Positions 18,325 through 27,605 of a stretch of DNA of 64,000 nt are shown one piece after another. The translations under genes and the position numbers were made by a program. The DNA lies in NCBI GenBank assembly GCA_947488305.1, contig CANKZM010000002.1, positions 558,001 to 622,000 on the forward strand, written 5' to 3'. How positions within the stretch are numbered: position 1 is the first letter of the stretch; each line of letters begins with the position of its first letter. The stretch comes from an uncultured Roseobacter sp. Its GTDB lineage: Bacteria; Pseudomonadota; Alphaproteobacteria; Rhodobacterales; Rhodobacteraceae. The notes under the pieces are model-generated. The model saw nothing but the letters and a program-made list of their open reading frames with translations. It searched no databases and had not been told where the DNA came from.

Positions 18325-18777
18325 TTACTCGGGGAGTTCGTACCACCCATCGAAGTCGGAAAACCCGATGATCCCTTCTTCGTTCCTCTTGGGATCGGGC
18401 ATTACCTGATAGACCATGTTCCAGTTGAATTCGCCCTGAACGCCTTTGAACTTGCCTGTGCTGTCGCCGGTGAACCATGATTTGCCGCCCAGCTGTCCCG
18501 GTTCCTTGGCCGGATTTGCTTCCCAGCGCAGGTAGCAATAATCGCCGCTGCCATCTGTGATGATGCAGTACCCTTTGGCTTCAACAGTCTTTCCGTCGAC
18601 CATTTCGTTCATGCCGGGGCAACGCCAGGCGGTACCATCAAGAAATGAACCCTTGCCCGCAAGATTGACGAACGGGCCGGTGAACTCACCCAGCCAGAGC
18701 ATATGGTTGGGGCCGTCAATTTCGTATGTGGTCCCGCTTGTCAGAAAACAATGATGACCTTTGATTGGATTTCGCAT
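18325..18777 (-). CDS. Conserved-looking small protein of unknown function
   Basis: 150 residues, no family recognised. It is rich in Gly, Trp, Cys and aromatic residues with alternating beta-like stretches (GPNHMLWLGEFTGPFVNLAG, GDYCYLRWEAN), suggesting a small beta-barrel or lipocalin-like fold; no signal peptide is evident. The ATG at 18777 sits behind an excellent AAGGGGGAA site, and the frame upstream (a TTG at 18795) is less likely. It converges with the decarboxylase with no bases between the two stops. It may belong to the LodA/HDO locus, but that is only positional. Confidence 0.72.
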   Translation of the reverse strand: MRNPIKGHHCFLTSGTTYEIDGPNHMLWLGEFTGPFVNLAGKGSFLDGTAWRCPGMNEMVDGKTVEAKGYCIITDGSGDYCYLRWEANPAKEPGQLGGKSWFTGDSTGKFKGVQGEFNWNMVYQVMPDPKRNEEGIIGFSDFDGWYELPE

Positions 18778-19194
18778 TTGGATTTCCCCCTTCAATGATT
18801 TTTTATAGCTCCCAATTCAGAGAGACGGATTTTGCCTTTCCAAGTCAAACAGTTTTTAGGGGAATTTTCTTTAGATGCACGACTGTAAGGCGAGTTTTGC
18901 ACGCCGCGACGTCCTTTCCTGCAGCGCCTGAAAGCCCATCGCGGTGGGGCTGCGCGCATCTTCGTCAGGCGTAACGACCGTGACAGGGAAAGGCTGACCT
19001 TCTGTTCCAGTTTGATAATGGAAATTTCTGAGAAATAGTCGGTGCGCGAGGTCTCCCAACACTTTCAGTTCAGCCGACATATGCTAGACAGTCCAAACCG
19101 CTAATACCCAAGAGGGAGCTGCATTCCATGTGCTTACGCGCAGGCATGTCCACCCCGGCTTGCAACGCTGAATTCAGCCGGGAGGGGAGATAGA
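18778..19194. other. Intergenic region between divergent genes; promoters expected, no gene called
   Basis: 417 nt. It must contain promoters for the small gene on the minus strand and the E1 gene on the plus strand. A minus-strand frame at 18871-19080 (69 residues) lacks a ribosome site and domain features. The right end holds a strong GGGAGGGGAG site for the E1 gene. No clear operator or terminator was found. Confidence 0.5.
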
Positions 19195-21378
19195 ATGGAT
19201 CGTGCCGATGTTGTACACGAGGCCTTCGTAAAACGCGTCTCTTCCGGAGAGTTTCCCGCTGGCGCATCTGCCGCTGGTCCCTTGACCGGACCAGAGGCTG
19301 TCGCAATCTTTCGGGCGCAATGCCTAAGCCGCAATCTGGATCGGCGGTCGCGCAAAATGCAGGCGGCGGGGCAGGGGTTCTACACGATTGGATCCTCGGG
19401 GCACGAGGGCATGGCGGCGGTGGCATCAGCGTTAAACACGGATGACATGGCTTTTCTGCATTACCGGGATGGGGCCTTTCAAACCCGCCGGTCTGCCATG
19501 GTACCCGGCACGACAGCAACTTGGGACATGCTGAGCAGCTTTTCGACCGCAAAGTCCGATCCGATATCAGGCGGGCGGCACAAAGTTCTCGGGTCCAAGG
19601 CGCTCAATATACCGCCTCAAACTTCCACCATTGCAAGCCATCTGCCCAAAGCTGTCGGTGCGGCCTATTCCATCGGGCTGGCACGGCGCCATCCGCCAGA
19701 GCACAAGGAGCTTGCCGACAACAGCATCGTCATGTGTTCTTTTGGTGATGCCTCGGCAAACCACTCGACCGCGCAGGGGGCGATCAATTCGGCCTGTTGG
19801 ACATCGTTCCAATCGGTGCCTTTGCCGTTGCTTTTTGTCTGCGAAGATAACGGTATCGGTATTTCGACACGCACTCCTTCGGGTTGGATCGCCGCAAACT
19901 TCAGCGCAAAACCGGGCCTGAAATACTTCCGTGCCAACGGGCTGGATATCTTTGATACCTATCGCGCTGCTGCGGAGGCGGCAGCCTATGTTCGCAGCCA
20001 GCGCAAGCCCGCGTTCCTGCATCTCACGCTCGTGCGCTTGTATGGCCATGCGGGGGCTGATTTGCAGCAGTCCTATCTGGATAAAACCCTTTTTGAAGAA
20101 TGGGAGCATAACGATCCGCTGTTGCACTCCGCACGGCTGCTGCAGGAGCGTGGCATTTTGTCGGCCGACGAAATCCTGGGCATCTATCTGGAGACGGAGG
20201 CGCAATGCACCCGGGTTGCCGAAGAAGTCGTGAAGTTACCGCGGCTTGAGACGGCAGAGGATGTCATGGCATCGCTTGTTCCGCCGAAACGCACGTGCAG
20301 GTCGACCAACGGGCCAGCGGAGGACGCCCGTGCAGCTGCTTTCCAAAGTGACCTGAAGCAGATGGACAAGCCGCAACCGATGTCGCGGCTGATAAATTGG
20401 GCGCTGACAGATCTGATGCTGGAGCATTCCGAAATCGTCATGATGGGAGAAGACGTCGGCCGCAAGGGCGGGGTCTATGGCGTCACGCAAAAGCTTTGCG
20501 ATCGGTTTGGCCATGACCGGATTGTCGATACCCTACTGGACGAACAGTCCATTCTGGGGTTGGCGATTGGCCTTGCTCATAACGGCTTCATCCCGATACC
20601 CGAGATTCAGTTCCTTGCGTATCTCCACAATGCGGAAGATCAGCTTCGCGGTGAGGCGGCCACTTTACCCTTCTTTTCCAACGGGCAGTTCAGCAACCCC
20701 ATGGTATTGCGTATCGCGGGATTAGGGTATCAGAAGGGCTTTGGCGGCCATTTTCACAATGATAATTCGCTTGCGGTTTTGCGGGACATTCCTGGTCTCA
20801 TCATCGCCTGCCCCTCTCATGGGGATGACGCCGCACGGATGCTGAGAGAATGCGTGCGCCTGGCGCGCGAAGAGCAGCGCGTTGTCGTGTTTCTGGAGCC
20901 TATTGCGCTTTATCCAATGCGTGATTTGCACGAGGATGGCGATGCAGGTTGGATGCGGTGCTATCCATCTCCCGACAAATGTATTCCGTTGGGCGAGGTT
21001 GGCGTTACGGGTGACGGGCCGCTGGCGATCCTGAGCTATGGCAACGGGCACTACCTGTCCCAGCAAGCGGCAAAAGACCTTCAGGCGAAAGGGATCGAGA
21101 CACGTATCATCGACATGCGTTGGATCGCTCCGATGCCCAGAGATGCCATTCTCGGTGCGATTGACGGGGCGCAAAAGGTTTTGATTGTCGACGAATGCCG
21201 AGGGACCGGTGGTCAATCCGAGGCGTTGCTGTCCATGCTCGTGGAAAACAGTTCCCTGCCGGCAGCCCGCCTGGCCGCAGAAGACAGTTTTATCGCGACA
21301 GGGCCAGCCTATGCCGCGACCATGCCAAGCCGCGATAGTATTATGGCGGCGGCAATCAGACTTTGGAACGCGCAATGA
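19195..21378 (+). CDS. 2-oxoacid dehydrogenase E1, alpha and beta subunits fused
   Basis: 727 residues. The first half is E1-alpha: QGQGFYTIGSSGHEG-type start of the active site and the ThDP-Mg motif from GDASANHSTAQGAIN. The second half (from about 395) is E1-beta, with MMGEDVG, DTLLDEQSILGLAIGLA and FGGHFHNDNS. This arrangement is typical of branched-chain 2-oxoacid dehydrogenase-like fused E1 proteins. It would oxidatively decarboxylate a 2-oxo acid and pass the acyl group to a lipoyl domain, but no E2 or E3 is encoded nearby. The start at 19195 has a very strong ribosome site. The next gene overlaps its stop, so the acyltransferase may use the product. Confidence 0.87.
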   Translation: MDRADVVHEAFVKRVSSGEFPAGASAAGPLTGPEAVAIFRAQCLSRNLDRRSRKMQAAGQGFYTIGSSGHEGMAAVASALNTDDMAFLHYRDGAFQTRRSAMVPGTTATWDMLSSFSTAKSDPISGGRHKVLGSKALNIPPQTSTIASHLPKAVGAAYSIGLARRHPPEHKELADNSIVMCSFGDASANHSTAQGAINSACWTSFQSVPLPLLFVCEDNGIGISTRTPSGWIAANFSAKPGLKYFRANGLDIFDTYRAAAEAAAYVRSQRKPAFLHLTLVRLYGHAGADLQQSYLDKTLFEEWEHNDPLLHSARLLQERGILSADEILGIYLETEAQCTRVAEEVVKLPRLETAEDVMASLVPPKRTCRSTNGPAEDARAAAFQSDLKQMDKPQPMSRLINWALTDLMLEHSEIVMMGEDVGRKGGVYGVTQKLCDRFGHDRIVDTLLDEQSILGLAIGLAHNGFIPIPEIQFLAYLHNAEDQLRGEAATLPFFSNGQFSNPMVLRIAGLGYQKGFGGHFHNDNSLAVLRDIPGLIIACPSHGDDAARMLRECVRLAREEQRVVVFLEPIALYPMRDLHEDGDAGWMRCYPSPDKCIPLGEVGVTGDGPLAILSYGNGHYLSQQAAKDLQAKGIETRIIDMRWIAPMPRDAILGAIDGAQKVLIVDECRGTGGQSEALLSMLVENSSLPAARLAAEDSFIATGPAYAATMPSRDSIMAAAIRLWNAQ

Positions 21379-22406
21379 AACAAACCGCCGTTGTCATCGC
21401 GCCGGGACGGGGCACCTATAACAAGGCCGAGCTGGGTTATTTGGCGCGCCACCACCCAGCGGCACCGCACCTCGCTGACTTTGACGCCTATCGCCAGGGG
21501 CAGGGACAAGAGAGCGTGAGTGCGCTCGATCAGGCCCTTAGATTTTCCGGCGCGAAACACACCCGAGGGGATAACGCGTCACCGTTGATTTACTCCTGCG
21601 CTTACGCAGACTATCAGGCGATCGACCGGGACCGGTTTGATATTGTCGGCGTGACTGGCAATTCCATGGGGTGGTACATCGTCCTGGCCTGCGCCGGTGC
21701 ACTGGACCCTTTGGGTGGTCTGCAGGTCGTCAACACCATGGGGACTCTGATGCAGGAACGCCTTATTGGCGGGCAATTGATCTATCCATTTGTCGATGAA
21801 GACTGGGTACCAATCCCGGGACGTCTGTCTGAGATCAATACGAAGATGGCGGATATCGATGGACGGGCGGATCACGTTCTTGCCCTTTCGATAGATCTGG
21901 GTGGCATGCTGGTACTGGCAGGGAATGACGCTGGTTTGAAGGCATTCGAAAAGGAGATGCCGGCTGTGCAAGAGCGTTTTCCGATGCGCCTGCAAAACCA
22001 CGCGGCTTTCCACACTGCATTGCAGGCACCGGTAGCCGAAGAGGGGCGTCGTCGCTTGCCGCAATCCCTGTTCAAACAGCCCGATCTGCCCTTGATCGAC
22101 GGACGCGGCGCATTCTGGTGGCCGAAATCCTGTGATCTGGAAGCGCTTTGGACCTACACTTTGAACCATCAGGTTGTAGAGCCCTATGACTTTACCTCGG
22201 CCATTCGTTCCGCCGCGCGCGAGTTGATGCCGGACGTTTTCATTATTCTCGGACCGGGGACCACATTGGGTGGTGCGGTGGCGCAGTCTTTGGTGCGGTG
22301 CAACTGGCGCGGCTGGCAAAGTAAGTCAGACTTTCAAAGCACCACCAAAAATGCACCGAGGCTTCTTTCCATGGGTATAGACGACCAACGCATTTTGGTT
22401 GTTTGA
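21375..22406 (+). CDS. FabD-like acyltransferase (malonyl-CoA:ACP transacylase superfamily)
   Basis: 343 residues from the ATG at 21375, which overlaps the E1 stop in an ATGA. The nucleophile is S97 in VTGNSMGWY (the usual GHSxG reads GNSMG), and the partner histidine is probably H213 in AAFHTAL, matching the FHSxLM position of FabD. The N-terminal APGRG replaces the usual FPGQG. The N for H change and the longer insertions suggest a divergent acyltransferase rather than the housekeeping FabD; no acyl carrier protein gene is adjacent. Coupling to the fused E1 suggests transfer of an acyl group generated by that enzyme, an inference from position only. Confidence 0.75.
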   Translation: MKQTAVVIAPGRGTYNKAELGYLARHHPAAPHLADFDAYRQGQGQESVSALDQALRFSGAKHTRGDNASPLIYSCAYADYQAIDRDRFDIVGVTGNSMGWYIVLACAGALDPLGGLQVVNTMGTLMQERLIGGQLIYPFVDEDWVPIPGRLSEINTKMADIDGRADHVLALSIDLGGMLVLAGNDAGLKAFEKEMPAVQERFPMRLQNHAAFHTALQAPVAEEGRRRLPQSLFKQPDLPLIDGRGAFWWPKSCDLEALWTYTLNHQVVEPYDFTSAIRSAARELMPDVFIILGPGTTLGGAVAQSLVRCNWRGWQSKSDFQSTTKNAPRLLSMGIDDQRILVV

Positions 22407-22479
22407 GAACCTTCCTTAAAGCAAACCTGATCTGGCCTGTGTCCAATGTGTTGCGCGATAAATTCGGAAAGGAGCATTT

Positions 22480-23151
22480 ATGCCCTACAGCCGCTTTGCG
22501 ATCTACTATGTTCCGCCTGCCGGCGCACTGGCTGATTTTGGCGCTGCATGGTTGGGTTGGGATATCGTTCAGGGATGTGAGGCAGAGCAGTTCGAATTGC
22601 CCGGTTTGAAAGGCGTCACGAGCACGCCACGGAAATACGGGTTTCACGGTACAATAAAGCCGCCGTTTTGTCTGGCAGATGGTCGCTCGCCAGAGGACCT
22701 TGTGTGTGCCGCCTCTGAACTGGCGGCCAAGCTTACACCGGCAAAATGCGCTGGATTGGAACTCACGGCGCTGGGCCGCTTTCTGGCTCTGGTACCGTTT
22801 GGAGACTTCAGCAGCATAAAGCAGACGGCGGCAGCCTGTGTGCGGGATCTGGATGGCTTCCGTGCCGCTCCGAGCGCGGAAGAAATTACCCGCCGCCGCA
22901 AACCGCATCTGACGCCACAGCAAGAGGCGATGCTGATGCAATGGGGCTATCCCCATGTGATGGAAGAGTTTCGGTTTCATATGACCCTCACGGGCCGGAT
23001 GCCCAAGAGCGAAATTCCAACGTGGTCGGGGCTGATCCAACGACATTTGCCTGACCTTCCAAGCCCTTTCGTGATGGATCAGATTGCACTTTGTGGGGAG
23101 CGGGAGGACGGGCGGTTCGAGCTGATTCAACGCTATACATTGCGTGGGTAG
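22480..23151 (+). CDS. DUF1045 family 2H phosphoesterase-like protein
   Basis: 223 residues with the two HxT motifs of the 2H phosphoesterase superfamily: H56-G-T58 (FHGTIKPPF) and H167-M-T169 (FHMTLTG). This is the DUF1045 pattern usually annotated as a phosphonate-metabolism protein next to phnM/phnN. Here no phn genes are present. It starts behind a very good AAAGGAG site, 73 nt after the acyltransferase, and may be read from the same transcript. Likely acts on a cyclic phosphate or 2',3'-type phosphodiester; the substrate is unknown. Confidence 0.8.
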   Translation: MPYSRFAIYYVPPAGALADFGAAWLGWDIVQGCEAEQFELPGLKGVTSTPRKYGFHGTIKPPFCLADGRSPEDLVCAASELAAKLTPAKCAGLELTALGRFLALVPFGDFSSIKQTAAACVRDLDGFRAAPSAEEITRRRKPHLTPQQEAMLMQWGYPHVMEEFRFHMTLTGRMPKSEIPTWSGLIQRHLPDLPSPFVMDQIALCGEREDGRFELIQRYTLRG

Positions 23152-23253
23152 AATGCCGACGCAACGTGACAGGGTTCTGCGCTGACCTGTCCGAGAAGAC
23201 ACAATTCTCATCAATCGTTCGGTTGCTCGACGGCGGTGCCTTTTGACCGCAAA

Positions 23254-24045
23254 CTAAGACAACTTCTCGTGGACGTCGGGCACAAAAGTCTGATCGCCCA
23301 TGGGGGGACGCACATACCCGCGCTGCGGAGGGCGATCTTCGAGAACCACGGGGTCACGGGCAATGTCTTCATAAGGGATCAGTGACAGCAGGTGACTGAT
23401 GCAATTGAGCCTCGCATGCTTCTTTACGTCAGAGTTTACCACGTACCATGGCGCTTGTTTGATATCGGTATGTGAGAACATATCATCCTTGGCCTTGGAG
23501 TAATCCACCCAGCGTTTTCGGCTTTCGAGGTCCATCGGGCTGAGTTTCCACTGTTTCGTCGGATCCGTAAGGCGCTTTTGGAACCGACGCTCCTGTTCTT
23601 CATCGCTGACGGAGAACCAGTACTTGATAAGTTGAATGCCCGAACGCACCAGCATCCTTTCGAACTCCGGGCAACTACGCATGAATTCCTTGTATTCTCG
23701 GTCGGTGCAAAATCCCATCACGCGTTCAACGCCCGCGCGGTTGTACCAGGAACGGTCGAATATGATGATCTCGCCTGCCGCTGGAAGGTGTGAAACATAT
23801 CTTTGGAAATACCATTGTGACTTCTCCCGCTCCGTCGGGGCGGGGAGTGCTACAACCTGGCAGATCCGCGGGTTCATTGCTTCGGTTATGCGCTTGATCG
23901 TGCCGCCTTTGCCCGCGGCATCCCGGCCTTCAAAAACGATTGCGACTTTGTGGCCGGTTTCCTTGACCCATTCCTGCAGTTTTACCAGCTCAATCTGGAG
24001 CCTCGCGAGCTCAGTTTCGTAGGTTGTATTTGTTATCTTCGCCAT
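23254..24045 (-). CDS. ppk2: Polyphosphate kinase 2 (PPK2, class I-like)
   Basis: Transfers phosphate between polyphosphate and nucleoside diphosphates in the cytoplasm. The 263-residue single-domain protein shows Walker A FEGRDAAGKGG, the lid region around ALPAPTEREKSQWYFQRY and Walker B/active-site segment FDRSWYNRAGVERVMGF, all typical of one-domain PPK2. The ATG at 24045 has a GGAGGG site 7 nt upstream; a longer frame to 24087 adds a cysteine/arginine-rich stretch not seen in the family. It converges with the DUF1045 gene and is not obviously part of an operon. Confidence 0.93.
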   Translation of the reverse strand: MAKITNTTYETELARLQIELVKLQEWVKETGHKVAIVFEGRDAAGKGGTIKRITEAMNPRICQVVALPAPTEREKSQWYFQRYVSHLPAAGEIIIFDRSWYNRAGVERVMGFCTDREYKEFMRSCPEFERMLVRSGIQLIKYWFSVSDEEQERRFQKRLTDPTKQWKLSPMDLESRKRWVDYSKAKDDMFSHTDIKQAPWYVVNSDVKKHARLNCISHLLSLIPYEDIARDPVVLEDRPPQRGYVRPPMGDQTFVPDVHEKLS

Positions 24046-24161
24046 TGGCCGCCCTCCGCACCTTTGGTGCGTTCGAACAAAGCACAAATCCGCCTAAAAG
24101 ACTAATTTTCACGATGTGCGAAAGCTTGCCTGGCGAGGTTCACTCGGTCGTTCAGCGCCTG

Positions 24162-26099
24162 TCATTGCAGGTCCAGCCTTTGCAATTGTGCCCGCGTGCG
24201 GCAAAGCAACATCCAATCCAAAGGCATCAGCAGGGTAGTTGCCAATTCGATTGCGGCGTCGATACATTGGTCCGTTTCTGACCTGCTCTGTTCTCGCTTT
24301 TCCTTGACGTCACGGGGGGCGGTCACTTTCAATTCGGCCGTAACCGACATCGCATATTCGGACAGTACCGCCATATGGGACGCTTGTTCGGCGCTGCTGG
24401 TTCGATCAGATTTCCGACTTTCGCTGCTGAGGAGCGCCTTGTGCGCGCGAACCCGGCAGGCCCGCAACTTTGATGGATCAGCCGCTTGCCGCTCTTCCAA
24501 TTCGCGTTCTGCACCGAAGAAATGCGTGCGATAGCGGTAACTGACCGCGCGCGGCAAACCCTCCACACGACTTGCGCGACGATGTAGTGCCGCAGCTTCA
24601 GCAAGCGCCTGAACAGCGAATTCCTTGGTCGAGAAATGGGCTTCGAGCCTCAAGCCGAAAGCCTGCGCGTCCAGTGCTTCAGCGGCGGCAAAAGGAACGT
24701 CGCTGCGCCCTCCCAGATTTGCAGCCGCAAGATCGAGTGCAAAGCGCCCATTGGTGATGGCTTCTGCTTTCTTTTCACCTGTCGACGACTCGTCTGCTGC
24801 CCATAGGAGATGCGCGATACCCCGACGCATGACGGCATAGAACTGGCCAGGTTCATCTTCAACGGGTCCGACATCCTCCAGAAGACCAAAAAGGTCTTCT
24901 GCCTCGGCGTAGCAGTCGAGTGCGTGATCAATGTGTGCGAAGTCGGGATCGGTTGCCGAGATGAGCGTGCGCAGGGTCGCATCGCCATCCGCCAGCCAGA
25001 CTTGCGCGCGTGTTAGTGCTTCGGCCTCCGCTACATCCAATGCCTCGGATGTGTCATCTTGAGCAGGAGCTACGTCTGCCTCTCTATGCAGCGCATCCAG
25101 TGCTGCAAGGCAAAGCTGCCCATTCACCCAGTCGATGTAATGCCCATTCTCCGCGGATGCCCGCATGGCCGTAGCTAGCAAGTCGCGCATTTCCTCCCGC
25201 GCCTTTGTGCCGAGCGTCCGACGGGTGATTTGAGCCAAACCAAGCCGACACATGCAATTTTCGATTTTGGCTGCTGCAGCAATGTCGGCAGGTACAGGAC
25301 CTGTCACTTGTGACCAGATGCGTTCAAGCTGAAGAATGTGGTCGCGCAGCAGTGAGATGGTTTCTTTCTCGTGGGGCCCGGAAAGCATCATTTGCTCACG
25401 TGAAGCCCCTAGGAGGCGAACCTTAGTAAGCGCGGATTGTCGAAATTTGGCCGCCGCGTTGAACAATCCGACGGCGTCATCTAGCGCTTCGATCGCTGTA
25501 TCGTCTTCGCGCATTTGGGACCTGAAGCGTTGCAACATACCGTGCGCGTCCAAGCAACTGGCGACGGCTTCGTGGTCGTCCAATCTCTCAAACAACATCC
25601 GAGCGGCGCGCAACTGGCTTGCTGCAGCGTCAAGGTCTTCCTCTTGTGTTTCAGGGGGCGCGTGATGACGCAACACCAAAGCGTCGGCAAGCATGCGTCG
25701 CACGTGTGCTTCACCTGCGATGTCCTGAACAGCTTCAAAAGCTTCCACCGCTGCGGTGAGAACCTCAACCGCGAAATCAAGTTTCATGCCTGCGCGCGCC
25801 CAATCCCCGACGGCGCGGTTCATGGCTTCCTTTCCGCGGCTCAGATAAGATTGCGCTTGGGCCAACGGATCATCGTCATGCTCTATATCGCTGGTTGTGT
25901 CGGCCAGTGTCGGCACAGATAGGAGGGTCGCGGCTGAAATATCCAGACCGTTCAGATCTTGGTCCGACAAATCAGCCTGCCGAAAGTTCGCGTCACGCCA
26001 GAAGATCGCCGGATCATGCCCAACCATACGCGCGAGTTCGCGAAGGTCAGACGTCTCTGCCAGCATCACCATGACAACCTTGTCCTGCCAATTTGGCAT
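24162..26099 (-). CDS. Large helical (TPR-like) protein of unknown function with N-terminal pentapeptide-like stretch
   Basis: 645 residues, no confident family. After a short N-terminal helix there is a pentapeptide-like run (FRQADLSDQDLNGLDIS, about 39-55). The rest is alanine- and leucine-rich helical sequence with acidic linkers and a periodicity suggesting TPR-type repeats (for example AVEVLTAAVEAFEAVQDIAGEAHVR, in part). No catalytic motif, signal peptide or membrane span is visible. The start shares one base (TAATG) with the stop of the upstream gene, so the two proteins are translationally coupled and probably act together as a scaffold and partner. Confidence 0.72.
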   Translation of the reverse strand: MPNWQDKVVMVMLAETSDLRELARMVGHDPAIFWRDANFRQADLSDQDLNGLDISAATLLSVPTLADTTSDIEHDDDPLAQAQSYLSRGKEAMNRAVGDWARAGMKLDFAVEVLTAAVEAFEAVQDIAGEAHVRRMLADALVLRHHAPPETQEEDLDAAASQLRAARMLFERLDDHEAVASCLDAHGMLQRFRSQMREDDTAIEALDDAVGLFNAAAKFRQSALTKVRLLGASREQMMLSGPHEKETISLLRDHILQLERIWSQVTGPVPADIAAAAKIENCMCRLGLAQITRRTLGTKAREEMRDLLATAMRASAENGHYIDWVNGQLCLAALDALHREADVAPAQDDTSEALDVAEAEALTRAQVWLADGDATLRTLISATDPDFAHIDHALDCYAEAEDLFGLLEDVGPVEDEPGQFYAVMRRGIAHLLWAADESSTGEKKAEAITNGRFALDLAAANLGGRSDVPFAAAEALDAQAFGLRLEAHFSTKEFAVQALAEAAALHRRASRVEGLPRAVSYRYRTHFFGAERELEERQAADPSKLRACRVRAHKALLSSESRKSDRTSSAEQASHMAVLSEYAMSVTAELKVTAPRDVKEKREQSRSETDQCIDAAIELATTLLMPLDWMLLCRTRAQLQRLDLQ

Positions 26100-26908
26100 T
26101 ACCAGTCCTCGGACACGATAACGTCAGCGATGACGAGGTTCGCATGCTTTTCACTCAGATCGGCGACCTGCAAGAACCCTGCCGACAGAAGCTCTTCCTT
26201 GATGACTTGCTCCGCGGCAGCCAGATTTACATCACGGTTTAAACGCTTGTTGAACCATCCTTGTTTCTCCGGGTCCTTGAGCTCAAGTTCGGTGATTTCG
26301 ATATCTTCCCGCCGGCAGCGCATCTCAAACCGCATCGTTGGTTTATCACCATCCGCGTTCCGTTCTGACAGCCGTTTGACCCGCAGCCGTGGTTTGTTGG
26401 CGGCATCCCAAGGCGATCCGTCAAGGCGCTCGCACCCGATGGCACGTACTTCCCATGCCGGATGCCCCTCCAGGGTGGTAAAATGCTGCTCAACATGTCC
26501 GGCGACGGTTTCTGTCAGCTCTTGCCGTGTGGTCAGCGATCGGTGGGCCTCTGCCCCCATTGAGAGTTCGGCGCCAGGTGTCAGCGCTTTGGAAAGTGAC
26601 AAATTCGCCTTGCCGTGCGCTTCAGCCGACATCTGATGGGTAACCTGCCTCGTCTGTCCCTCGCGGGCCGGGCTGCGTTCGACAGAGGCTCGGATCACCC
26701 GCAAGGGTTCCGCTTCGGGGGCGATCAGGACAATCTCTGCGCGCCTGAGCGACAGGCGGAAACGTACCTTGTCGTCATCTTCTGCTCCAAATCTACCTTC
26801 GCGGAACACAACATCAGCGTGCACGGTTGCGGTATCTTCGGTGTCAAACGCAGCAATCCAGCCATCCAGAGAGACGACTTGTCTCAGCGCTCTGCTTGAA
26901 TTCGACAT
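26099..26908 (-). CDS. Protein of unknown function, first gene of a two-gene operon
   Basis: 269 residues from the ATG at 26908, which follows a TTGGAA stretch; the open frame to 27211 upstream is low-quality and excluded. The protein alternates charged beta-like segments (VRFRLSLRRAEIVLI, LRVIRASVER) with a serine/alanine-rich central part (about 95-130) and ends in ANLVIADVIVSEDW. It is hydrophilic with no signal peptide. No known family is recognised. The stop overlaps the start of the TPR-like gene by one base. Confidence 0.68.
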   Translation of the reverse strand: MSNSSRALRQVVSLDGWIAAFDTEDTATVHADVVFREGRFGAEDDDKVRFRLSLRRAEIVLIAPEAEPLRVIRASVERSPAREGQTRQVTHQMSAEAHGKANLSLSKALTPGAELSMGAEAHRSLTTRQELTETVAGHVEQHFTTLEGHPAWEVRAIGCERLDGSPWDAANKPRLRVKRLSERNADGDKPTMRFEMRCRREDIEITELELKDPEKQGWFNKRLNRDVNLAAAEQVIKEELLSAGFLQVADLSEKHANLVIADVIVSEDW

Positions 26909-27362
26909 ATTCAATTTCCAAGAAAAGACTTCTTCAAATCCCACTAAGCTTGCCTCAAAATCAGCTTCATTGCCAGCGACACGAGAACTCGGGGCAAAAC
27001 TCTGCGCTGAACAGCGACTGATGAGCTTTGCAATCAAGTAACGTTCGTTACAGCCTGCGCCGCTCCTTCCGCGCCAACGGCAGTCGGGGAATCCGTTGGA
27101 GTGACGCATTTTACGCTGTCGCTGGGTGGCAGGAAAACAAAAGTGCCCACAGTTTGCGACGGCACTTCGCGAACGGTTCAGGATTTGTCCCCTAAACCTC
27201 TGACCCCGCAAGATAGGTTTCCCGCTCGACGCTGGCGGTCATGCCAGAAGCGGTATTTAAAATTCGGGCGCACTGGAGCTATAAGTGCAAACGTAGCAAC
27301 GTGTTGAAGAGGCAGAGTTCAAATGAGGGCAACTGGTTTGTGAGCAGCTATGATTTATGGCG
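26909..27362. other. Intergenic stretch, no gene supported
   Basis: 454 nt upstream of the unknown two-gene operon. Open frames on both strands (for example 27101-27307 plus) lack ribosome sites and protein-like composition. The part nearest 26908 should hold the operon promoter; no clear motif was found. Confidence 0.45.
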
Positions 27363-27605
27363 CTATTCTCCTTTGGAGCGGTTCTTGAAGCTCCCCCAAA
27401 CCGCGCCTGCAACAAAAAAAAGCAAAATGACAACGGGCACCCTCCATTTGTATTGTACGGACACCAGTTTTCCTTCTGGGATTAAAAAGACAAAAAAACC
27501 GCCGAGAGCGATCGCGTACAAGAGCAAGGTGAAACCAATGGAACGGTCACGACCCTCGTCGGGACAAAAGATCAGATAGGCCCCGCAAAAAACGGGAATG
27601 CCCAA
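27363..27605 (-). CDS. Small predicted membrane protein, possibly 5'-truncated
   Basis: 80 residues from a TTG at 27605, with about three hydrophobic segments (GIPVFCGAYLIFC, GFTLLLYAIALGGFFVFLI, VPVVILLFFVAGAVWGSF) and a basic C-terminus. The same frame stays open for about 45 codons upstream of the TTG to a TGA near 27750 and reads like protein (basic, then a hydrophobic run continuing the first helix), but contains no ATG, GTG or earlier TTG. Either translation starts at the TTG, or the gene has lost its start. Family unknown. Adjacent sequence 27606-27922 otherwise shows only this extension and the promoter side of the Na/Pi gene. Confidence 0.4.
   Translation of the reverse strand: MGIPVFCGAYLIFCPDEGRDRSIGFTLLLYAIALGGFFVFLIPEGKLVSVQYKWRVPVVILLFFVAGAVWGSFKNRSKGE

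Noticed and set aside
18871-19080. 69-codon minus-strand frame in the gap before the E1 gene
   Set aside because: No ribosome site, no recognisable features, lies in an expected promoter region.
23168-23191. Possible terminator between the DUF1045 gene and ppk2
   Set aside because: Only a 6-bp stem with a 12-nt loop and no T-run.
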